From positions 109,212 through 120,743 of the forward strand of contig NW_003149274.1 in NCBI RefSeq assembly GCF_000003605.2: a stretch of 11,532 nt of DNA. Reading direction: 5' to 3'. The first letter of the stretch is position 1. The number at the start of each line of letters is the position of its first letter. Below the pieces are notes generated by a model that searched no databases, was not told the origin of the DNA, and worked only from the letters and a program-made list of their open reading frames with translations. The DNA is from Saccoglossus kowalevskii. Its lineage: Eukaryota > Hemichordata > Enteropneusta > Harrimaniidae. This document shows positions 1 to 7,540 of this stretch, piece after piece. Both the position numbers and the translations under genes were made by a program.

Positions 1-146
1 CTACCTTAAACCACAAAATATGAATATGAGCAAAATATGAACGATTGGATATATGGGTGAAACAAAAACAGGCAAAAAAAACTTCGTCACAAAAATAGCA
101 AGTGGGAATAAACTTTCCGTGCAATACAACTGAACATTTTCTCTTT

Positions 147-1340
147 CTAAATAATGTCCATCACTCTAACACCAGCATTCAAGTGGTATTAAATTCAGCT
201 CTAAAATCAGGATAGTTGTCTTATGGTAAAGATAGCTCTGGTAAATTTGAGCAGGAGTGCTACTGGACGACGGCTTATACCAGACAGCTTGACAAATTAT
301 GTGTTTAGAGGATCCTCAGACATCAGATCATATCAAGTGATTAAAGCAGAAAGCTCTTCAACAATTATCTATCAATTTCACGTATATACCTCTGTAAATG
401 GTTCCCCACTTTTTCTTTCTTCTGTATTCATTTGGTCTGGAAACTGTAACTGATTTTCATTTCTCACTGCAGTGGGCTTTGTGATCTCATAGAACTTGCT
501 GATCTTATTGCCACAAATGACTGGAAACTGGTGGAAGTATTTTTCTCCAACAGTCTGCAACAAACCTCGGTTCTTGTATAATCTCTTTGTAAGCAATTTC
601 CAAAATAAATTCACGCATAGCATCAGCACGTTCAGCAACGTTCATAAAACTGAGTCCAAAAGACGGTGAAACACTCCCCAAATGGCCCCACTGCCAACTG
701 TCTGCACCATGACTGAACTGTCTGGCAATACCAATCTTATATCAATGTCTTCTGCCAGGATACTAGGGTCAGAAAATCATTTCAACATGTCTTCCAAAAT
801 TTCGCTTCTATGTACCACAATCATACGTATACCCTCCAGGATATGGAATTTCCAATTCATACATGGTTTAAATAGGTATCTACATTTTGGTTGGTATCAT
901 TAAAATTACTTAGACTATCTCTCATCATCTTCAACATCAACATCATACAATGCTTCTTCAACTTTAGTACAACTTGTATATTGACCAGGTCTACATGGCA
1001 GTGTTCTAGTTCATTCGATACAGGTGTTCGATGATCGTCCTTCGTAACAGCTGTGCTAGTACTGGGAACTGGTGTGTTTGACTGCAATGTTTCAAAATCC
1101 ACACACAGTGGCTCAACCGTTTTCGCGTCAGGTTCATCGGGAGACTTCTTCAGATTCACAGATTGTGCTTCACCAACAGTCTACACTGACATGGACTTCT
1201 TCTTTGTTGTTAAATCAAAACATAGAATCTTGAAACCAGGTGTGTCATAAATATCATCATCTATAATATTAACCTCAAAATCATTTAGGTCAACTTCCAA
1301 TTTGTGAGGCCTTTCTCTTTTTGGGAAAGAAGATTCCTAA
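147..1340 (-). pseudogene. Decayed HECT-like E3 ubiquitin ligase relative (G2E3-like family), multiple frameshifts and internal deletion
   Basis: Reading the minus strand, conserved pieces of one protein appear in order but in different frames. They are: an acidic linker with RERPHKLEVDLND (about 1325-1285) and EEALYDVDVEDDE (about 959-920); a HECT N-lobe-like start with MIVVHRSEILEDML (about 824-783) and FSDPSILAEDIDIRLVLPD (776-720); FWTQFYERC (about 659-635); EILEIAYKE-type helix ADAMREFILEIAYKEIIQEP (627-568); FYEITKPTAV (about 493-464); FPDQMNTEERK (about 439-407); RRPVA (272-258); NYPDFRAEFNT (217-182); and the terminus GVRVMDII followed by a stop (147-149). In-frame stops include 1181-1183, 777-779 and 505-507. 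RRPVA is followed, after an apparent 2-base loss, by a retained TGC codon at 251-253, the place of the catalytic HECT cysteine. Intact relatives are, from memory, putative ubiquitin ligases present in many copies in invertebrates and fish. The copy is surely non-functional; the family name is recalled, not searched. Confidence 0.72.
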
Positions 1341-1866
1341 CCCTAATTCTAAAAATTCAGTTGTTTACTGTTCCTTCTGACAGACAAATTTCTTGTACAA
1401 AAGTTAAAAATTCGCACGTCACTTATTTTCTTTATGAGTCGAGCGAGTCACGTAACTTGTTGTAAACAAAACAAAGTCAAAGACATGTTTGCATTATTCT
1501 TCACTGTAAACGAGTGCCATTTCTTTCGCTGAGAATGAATTCTGTAACAAATTTTGTCATCAGGGATCTGGTTCAAGCTGTTAATGAGCATAGATGCTGG
1601 TGTCGCGACCACTTTTTTTGTTATTGCAATGACCAGTTTCATCGTTACATTTGATGGTTGGTGCTAACGTTGGAATGAAAGTGTGTCGTGTATTACAGTT
1701 CATCCAAATAGGGAGGGAGTTCAGAGAGGGAACAGCCAACACGCATTTAAAAGGAAACTTGAAAACTTACGTTATTAAATATAATATTAGGTTTTGAGGG
1801 CTGCTGGGTCCAATCATGTACTAAATCAACTAGAGTCATATCATGCAGAATTTGATTTGCTAGTGC
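1341..1866. other. Unassigned flank of the pseudogene
   Basis: No supported gene. A minus-strand open frame of 64 codons (1448-1642) lies upstream of the pseudogene and could be its 5' part, but nothing in it matches the family as I know it. A pyrimidine-poor AATTTTTAG at about 1350-1358 on the minus strand could be a remnant splice acceptor just before the first family-like residues. The short CCTAACCCTAATTC at 1337-1350 resembles under two telomere units and is probably chance. Confidence 0.3.
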
Positions 1867-2025
1867 TTAAAGCGGGGGACTCGTCACCTGAGCATGCGCC
1901 AGATAGTCATATTGTGTCATTGGTTACAAACAAGCGTCCACCTATGAGCCTTTGCGTTTTAGCGTGTGTTATTATCGAAGCTTGGGACTCATTTTCCGCG
2001 CGTGCGCAGGTGACGACCGCTTTAA
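1867..2025. mobile_element. Candidate short TTAA-bounded inverted-repeat element (MITE-like)
   Basis: The two ends are an imperfect inverted repeat. The left arm (1871-1900) begins AGCGG and contains TCGTCACCTG, then GCATGCGC. The reverse complement of the right arm (1996-2021) begins AGCGG, then TCGTCACCTG, then GCACGCGC. The arms differ by a 5-base insertion (GGGAC) in the left arm and by single substitutions. Both arms are bounded by TTAA (1867-1870 and 2022-2025), the target-site duplication used by piggyBac and Kolobok transposons. The interior is 151 bp and encodes no transposase, so it would be a non-autonomous copy. TTAA at the ends is also partly forced by the palindrome, so the duplication is supportive rather than decisive. 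Confidence 0.5.
1997..2008 (-). promoter_or_regulatory. NRF-1-like site in the right arm of the TTAA-bounded element
   Basis: On the minus strand this reads TGCGCACGCGCG, an exact fit to the nuclear respiratory factor 1 consensus YGCGCAYGCGCR. The left arm carries the mirrored, weaker version (TGAGCATGCGCC at 1889-1900, two mismatches). Binding is not shown. The motif may simply be part of the terminal repeat. Confidence 0.3.
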
Positions 2026-2990
2026 TCCATTTTTACCACCATGGATACTCTTTCGACATTGGCTGTTTATTCTATTGATTTTGCTCTTGAGCTAACCAAT
2101 AACAGACGTTAAAACGTGCACAAAATGGCCATGCTATAATATCTTCCAAATAACTACTTCTAAATGTCAATTTATTTCTATAGAAACTCACTAATTTTTT
2201 GTAAAATATACTGTATTCATGGTGGAAATTGGTTACATTGTTTTGTCAAAATACATCTCAAATACATCTAGAATCAGGGGTTTTTTTGACAAGTGGGTCT
2301 TAAATTCGTCGTGTCAGACTCAAACCACTAATAAACAGACAAGCAAGGCGGGTATTTATTTTGATATAACGTGTGTCTCAGGTTTACTTTAGCAATGACG
2401 TTTGAATCTTATAAACAACTGTGGGAGATAAGAACATGTCCACTAGGTCACGCGGTAACGCACTACTTCGCGAGAACAGGAAGTGACGCAAAAGGTCAGA
2501 TCGAAGTTTAAAATTTTCCCTACGTTAGTATACTAGTACTCGCGCTGGCCCATAGACATTCATAAAATAGGTCCGAGATAAAAAATAAAACAGAAAATAG
2601 AAAATTCATTTGCAGGTCAAATTAAATAGCAGTGGAAATAAACCAGGTGGAAGCGACGTTGCTACACACATGTACAAATTCAAAACATGGCGTCGGTACT
2701 ATTTTGAAACCGTTGTATTAATTTTGCCTCGATTAGTTGACTGGTACACTTTTTACCCTGATGTATCATATTTCCAGCTTTGTTGTAAATATGTCGACGT
2801 GAACTATCCTAGAGAAATCGAGTAACCATCGGAAAGAATTGCCGGGTTACAGTAAAAGTAGTTTCCCTTTCTTCATTATGCATGAATACATTCAAATATT
2901 CGTTACTTTCCAAAAATATGGTCAATTTTTGATGAAAATTATATTATTCGGCAACTCGACGTAAAACTCTCTCGCTTTCGGGTGATCTGA
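2026..2990. other. No supported gene; weak promoter-like patch at 2440-2500
   Basis: No open frame here looks like a protein. The patch 2445-2498 holds AGGTCA twice (2445-2450, 2493-2498), a nuclear-receptor half-site, and ACAGGAAGTGACGCAA at 2476-2491, which resembles the ETS/CRE composite found in animal housekeeping promoters. No clear downstream exon follows, so these may be chance matches. Confidence 0.25.
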
Positions 2991-3160
2991 TCTGAACTGC
3001 TTACAGAGAATGATTGAAATGCACGCGAGACCGAGGATTCCCGATGTGTGTACCCGCCATTCAGCAAAATTCGGCAAAGTGTGACCACCAGCGTAGCCGA
3101 GACAAACGTTCACCGGGGATTAGACCGATCACAGTCCCTCCAGAGGGACACCTCTAAACA
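2991..3160 (-). other. Weak candidate first exon plus a short hairpin
   Basis: On the minus strand an ATGGCGG start at 3060-3054 opens a short frame (MAGTHIGNPRSRVHF) that runs into GTAAGCAG, a passable splice donor, at 3004. The patch has more CpG than its surroundings. Just upstream, GTCCCT-CCAG-AGGGAC (3134-3149) forms a perfect 6-bp stem with a 4-base loop. There is no matching downstream exon that I recognise, and the exon end (TCT before GT) is not consensus. Confidence 0.15.
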
Positions 3161-3913
3161 TGCATTTTCTTCATAGCTATTATTCTATTGGATGAGCCTC
3201 AATGTTGAATTCATTAATATGGTGTTTACTACACAGCTGTGCAAATTTGCGTATAAATTAAATGAGCTCCTCTAAGTCTATGTTAATACACAACCGTTAT
3301 TTAAAAATTTCGTTAATACAATAATTTAGTTTGCTACTTCTTTGCAAACATTTTGAGACACTCTTCGTAAACGACGGTGTTCACGATGGACTATTATATG
3401 TTGCGTTTTCAAGTAACTGGTAACTGGTGTCGCTCATTCAGCGATTGAATTACACTATCGGGAGTATTTGGACAGGTGGCATGTTCGTTAAAGAAGCAAC
3501 AACAACTTGGACCGAATGATGCCTTTCAATGATGATAAGCCCTTATGTATACACATTCTTTGTGGACACATTCGGATTTACAGTGTGGGCAGACTAGCAA
3601 CTCCTATTGTTGTAAGTGTGGTTTGGGGATTACGCACGTAAAGTGCGTGCCTCGGCAGAACTTGCTTGCAACTTATTGACACACGTTAACCCGAAGATTC
3701 CAAAGCGTACTCACATTTACCTGCTTCGTGGGTTTTCGTATTGCCATTCTAGTGCCAAACGCACATGAAAAAAGAAATTTGTGTGTTTTAACCTCTCGAT
3801 CGTGGTCACGGTTGTTACTGTTCAAATCGGCCAATTTTTCGGTGAGCATTTTTAATATCTTCTACTTACGTCTACGTTCAACTGTTGTGATATGTGTAAC
3901 AATTGTCAACCTA
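3161..3913. other. No supported gene
   Basis: Open frames here are short and unrecognised. Small local symmetry only: ACGCAC-GTAAA-GTGCGT at about 3632-3648, and a short tandem TAACTGG TAACTGG near 3419-3432. Confidence 0.3.
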
Positions 3914-3968
3914 AGCTACTGACAGTATAGTATAATATGCTGTAGAGTATACTATACTGTCGATGCCT
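3914..3968. repeat. 14-bp perfect inverted repeat (hairpin)
   Basis: GACAGTATAGTATA (3921-3934) is perfectly complementary to TATACTATACTGTC (3948-3961), with a 13-base loop. As RNA from the plus strand the stem can be extended outward by a U-G pair and then broken pairing to about 3914/3968, giving a stem of about 21 positions. The core is long enough to form a stable hairpin or a cruciform. Function unknown. Confidence 0.75.
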
Positions 3969-4271
3969 AAACCTAGTAGGAACACGTCGACATACCACTT
4001 CTACGATTTTTATCTCCAGTGTATTTAAAAAAATTCTCCAATTTCCATTAGATCTGTTCAGTCTTTTCATTTTTTGTCACATGATTTCGTTCACAATTTT
4101 TCTGTGTTCCGTTGAGCTATAAATCTATCCCAGTATTTTGTTTATTCTGTCAAATCGATATTAGGGCGAATACGTCTTCGTCAAGCCAAAAATTACGCGA
4201 AATTTCAAACGGCGTTGTCTCCTCCATAAATGAGAGGTTACTTGAAATAGACGTTTGAGGGAGCTATTTTG
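3969..4271. other. No supported gene
   Basis: A+T-rich sequence without recognisable coding, RNA or repeat content beyond homopolymer runs. Confidence 0.3.
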
Positions 4272-4415
4272 GCGTTCGGTCGTTGGGCTCCAATGCGTTT
4301 ACACGGTCGGTCAGAATTTAACCCGAGGGTTCATTGGAGCCGAACTTGGCTCGTGCCGAACGCGTACACATGACATTTTTTTCAGCCTCAGGGCTCCGAT
4401 AAAATTCTGCCGTGT
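4272..4415. repeat. Nested, overlapping inverted repeats (fold-back block)
   Basis: Two inverted repeats interlock. First, GCGTTCGG (4272-4279) with GGCTCCAATG (4286-4295) is mirrored by CATTGGAGCC (4332-4341) with CCGAACGC (4356-4363). Second, ACACGG (4301-4306) with CAGAATTT (4312-4319), inside the first loop, is mirrored outside it by AAATTCTG (4402-4409) with CCGTGT (4410-4415). The block has visibly more G+C and CpG than the flanks, which suggests an inserted element. I see no clear target-site duplication. The overlapping open frames on both strands here look like by-products of this composition. Confidence 0.6.
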
Positions 4416-4869
4416 AGCACATGCATGCGTGCCGGAGCACACACCTCATAACGCATTGACTAGCGAAGACGAAAATGGAGGGGGGGAAAAGAACGTGCGA
4501 GAAAAAAAAACGTAATACGAATGAGCAATGGAAAAAAAAGTTAATCATTACTACCAGTCTTTTGACTCGTTAGGAGTTGCATAATTGAATCACAGACTGT
4601 GAATATGTTGTTAGTTTGACAACTACATCGTAGTTGATCGCACATAATTGTCGTACACACTAGAAAATGAGAAGATTATATTCTTCAAGTTTGTTTTGCG
4701 AATAAATGCGTCAGGTGTTTCATTTTAATGAATATCGGTATTACCTAAATATATTTAATATAGTGGTGAATGCTATTTTAACATTACATTTTTGTTTTTC
4801 GTTAAACTGTTTCTATAAACTTGCTTCCAACGTATAGCAACCATTGCGTATTTGTCGCACGTATGTCAG
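4416..4869. other. No supported gene; purine-rich stretch
   Basis: Positions 4474-4540 are strongly purine-biased, with G and A runs. The rest is A+T-rich and unrecognised. Confidence 0.3.
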
Positions 4870-4948
4870 TGTGTTTGCTATGTTAACACACCGATATTGT
4901 GTTTGCCTTGTTAACACACGGATATTGTGTTTGATTTGTGAATACTGG
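4870..4948. repeat. 28-bp tandem repeat, about 2.8 copies
   Basis: Units start at 4870, 4898 and 4926, exactly 28 bases apart. The first two differ at three positions and each reads TGTGTTTG, then GTTAACACAC, then GATAT. The third begins TGTGTTTG and then decays. Each full unit contains the mirrored pair TGTGTT and AACACA, so each can fold on itself. Confidence 0.8.
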
Positions 4949-5585
4949 CAATGGATTGCCCAAGAGGAGTGTTACGTGCCTGAAATAATAGCGTGGATGC
5001 AATAGTCATTGGGTACATAGTATAACACAACCCTTGATGGAGATAATTAGAAATACTGTCACGGTGACGTGTGTGTTCGATGATTGATGATACACAAGCG
5101 TATTCAGGGAATGACTTTTAAACAGTGCGTTCGTCCACTGACAGTTATTAGAAAACAGCATGATTGGGTTACTGATCATACACGTCTACTATGAAGACCA
5201 ATATCGATTTTCGCTAGACGCATGGAGCCGGGAACAACCACTGGTGGCGCTGTATACAATAGAAACATAGTTAGGCTTGCCTACAGTCATGCAGACTACA
5301 GTGTAAAAGCCAGAAACAGTTGTTACATTTGGTGACCAGTTTAGTATGATGGGAAGCGTGCACAGTCTTCAAATTAACACAATAGACAGAGATGGGTCAA
5401 GACCGAATATACGAGATCCCGGCGTTTCATAATAAATGCTTTCTATTCTATTGATAATTGCACTTTCAAATAATATTCATGTGATATGTCTATGTCATAA
5501 CCTCGTTAAAGTTATTAGCATATTGTGTGCGCAGTGCACATGCTTCGGGCCCTTTTTTCCGTCTTCCACAACCGATGCGTCATCA
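4949..5585. other. No supported gene; CTCF-like motif at 5238-5252
   Basis: No gene or RNA recognised. CCACTGGTGGCGCTG at 5238-5252 resembles the animal CTCF core but lacks one base compared with CCACNAGGTGGCGCTG-type sites. A single near-match in this length is weak evidence. Confidence 0.25.
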
Positions 5586-5643
5586 CAGTGAGGTCAATCG
5601 CAATTTACGTTTCGTGTAAGTAACGGTTTGATTGACCTCACTG
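5586..5643. repeat. 14-bp perfect inverted repeat with CAGTG/CACTG ends
   Basis: CAGTGAGGTCAATC (5586-5599) is the exact reverse complement of GATTGACCTCACTG (5630-5643), separated by 30 bases. The ends CAGTG...CACTG look like hAT-type terminal repeats. However, the flanking 8-mers (CGTCATCA and ATGGTGCT) are not duplicated and the whole unit is only 58 bp. A solo hairpin or the remnant of a collapsed element fits. Confidence 0.75.
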
Positions 5644-5973
5644 ATGGTGCTGAACGTTGTGTTTGTAATCGAAGCCCACACCAACCCAGCGACTGCTGTG
5701 CTGGCAAAGAATATATGTGTACACACTCCCAACATGTCATATTCTGTAATATACAATTACGATTCTGGTTGCCCAATAACACTGGGTTAACGCATTCTAA
5801 TCCTAACCAAGTACATAAGTTCGTCACGGAACACAAACAAGTCATGGTCACTATGAATCAACCTAGTATCGACGACCGTTATTAGCGCCACTAAGGAGAC
5901 TATTTTTGCCAGCTTTTCTTCGTTTGTCTGACTGATGAATTCTAAAAAAAGGAAGGCTATTCATGACACAGGA
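5644..5973. other. No supported gene
   Basis: Overlapping open frames of 85 codons exist on both strands at 5594-5885. Neither has a recognisable domain, hydrophobic pattern or splice context, so I do not call them genes. Confidence 0.3.
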
Positions 5974-6430
5974 ACAAGTCAATTAAATATTGATGGGAAT
6001 GTAATCAGATTTACGTAGAAACAGCAATTTAGGTGAAAAACTTGTTCTCTTCAATACTAACTGAACAAAAAAATTATAGATTTATTATCATAAAATGTCA
6101 AGCTGGGTCCAACCAATTAAATTTCGGTAAATATGTTGATCCGGTTGCCATTGACACAGCAATTTCGGGAATGATTTTTGTTATTGATAATACAACATGT
6201 CATGAATCAGAACGGGTTATCCTAGAAATTGGCGCCAATCGATTCATATTTGGCGAAATATTGGTCTAGTTGCCATGGAAACAGTAAATTTCGGAATGAC
6301 TCATTCATAAGTCAAAACAATCATGGACGAATCGTTATCACATTTCTAGAAGGGATTGACCTTACAGTTGTATTGAAGTCGGTTGGGATGTAAATTATAT
6401 TGCCATGGAAATACGAATGTTCCCATGACG
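5974..6430. repeat. Diverged tandem repeat, about 125-135 bp per unit, four copies
   Basis: A shared anchor recurs at 6021 (ACAGCAATTT), 6156 (ACAGCAATTT), 6281 (ACAGTAAATTT) and about 6411 (ATACGAATGTT), giving steps of 135, 125 and 130 bases. Upstream of the anchor, the second and third copies share CCAA, then AATAT, then GTTGCCAT, and after it TTTCGG, then AATGA. The first copy starts with CAAGTCAATTAAAT, matching CAACCAATTAAAT in the second. The fourth is the most decayed. A 78-codon open frame across the middle copies is a side effect, not a gene. Confidence 0.7.
6269..6282. promoter_or_regulatory. RFX X-box-like motif within the tandem repeat
   Basis: GTTGCCATGGAAAC fits all positions of the RFX X-box consensus RYYNYYATRRNRAC. 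The equivalent site in the neighbouring copies is GTTGCCATTGACAC (6144-6157, one mismatch) and ATTGCCATGGAAAT (6399-6412, one mismatch). The first copy (about 6009-6022) has two. Known X-boxes drive ciliary genes in animals, but here no ciliary gene is in view and the site may just be the repeat's own sequence. Confidence 0.35.
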
Positions 6431-7229
6431 TAGACATTCACTTCGAATTCACAATTAACGGATTAATACATATATAATCATTGTAATCAGGAACTGGACA
6501 TACATTCAATATATATATATTCTCAAACAGACGAACTAGTTTTGTTAACGTAGTCTTTACAAAATAAGATTTGGTGAATATTATCATTGTTTGAATTCAG
6601 ACTGAATTAACTTGCTATGTATAGAAATTATACGACTCAAATGTCTTTGGTATGTTCAATACAGCATCTGAAATTTAAAAATAAAAATTTGTTGACTCAC
6701 TAACGATACTGGGTCTTAAAAAGCGTTTCTCAGATTGTCCATTTCCTAGTAAACTTTAAAAATGCCAGGGTTGATAATATGAACGTTAATAATAATCGCG
6801 TTTAATTTGGAAAGTAAGTACCTGTTTCCTACTTACTAGTGTGGTGAACGTTTTTTGGGGGGGACAATAGGCTAACAGAATGACAGTAGTTAATTACTAG
6901 CTGGACGATGTGATCACAACTTTAACAACGTGTTTGACATTACAAACACAATTAGAATCTCAACATGATGAACGTTAATTCAGTCAAATGCAACTTTGGA
7001 GCATGTTTTTATTTCACTTTTACGGGCGATCTGCTGATTAATCGCTCTGTAATTACACACAAAAGAGAAACAATACGAACATAATGTGCGATTCCTCAAT
7101 TTGGAATTACCTTCGATCCACATTCGGCTATGCGCATGCGTGATATTTCAGTTTTCGCTTTGGGATAGAATGAAACAGTTGAATTACTGTATAAGCTCAG
7201 TGATTGTATACATTTTCTGACGACTGATA
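6431..7229. other. No supported gene
   Basis: Contains a short TA run (6511-6520), a small inverted repeat AGTAAGTA/TACTTACT (6813-6820, 6830-6837) and an NRF-1-like TGCGCATGCGTG (7131-7142, one mismatch). Nothing coding is recognisable. Confidence 0.3.
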
Positions 7230-7540
7230 TAAGTACAATCTGATTAAAATAAGATTCTAATTTAATAAATTATTTGTTCATTTTATATTCTATTTTATTA
7301 TCTATTTTTGTATTATAAGTTTTTATATCGTGAAAGCTCACATAGATAAAATGATACAAAATAAGTTGTACGTAATATTAATTAAAAAAAGTTAATATTA
7401 CTAATAAAATTAATTTAAATTAATATCTCGCGCCGTACACTACATCAGATTGTACATGTAATTAGATTGAACACGAGTATTGCTTATTGAATTTTGTAAT
7501 TACAATATATATACAATATATATAATTGTAATATCGGAAA
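7230..7540. repeat. Extreme A+T-rich stretch with AT palindromes
   Basis: The stretch is almost wholly A and T up to about 7428. GTAATATTAA (7372-7381) pairs exactly with TTAATATTAC (7392-7401). At 7499-7532 a near-palindrome runs from ATTACAAT through alternating TA to ATTGTAAT, with one unpaired base. Such DNA melts easily and could be a matrix-attachment-like or fragile segment, but it may simply be low-complexity intergenic DNA. Confidence 0.65.

Noticed and set aside
1337-1350. Telomere-like CCTAACCCTAA
   Set aside because: Less than two TTAGGG units. Too short to be an interstitial telomere.
4255-4548. Overlapping open frames on both strands
   Set aside because: They coincide with the nested inverted repeats and a purine-rich run, whose composition explains the lack of stops.
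5594-5885. Cysteine-containing frames of 85 codons on both strands
   Set aside because: Mirror-image frames over the same DNA, starting within the hairpin arms. The cysteines do not form a regular pattern.
6033-6269. Plus-strand frame of 78 codons
   Set aside because: It runs across units of the diverged tandem repeat and is not preserved between units.
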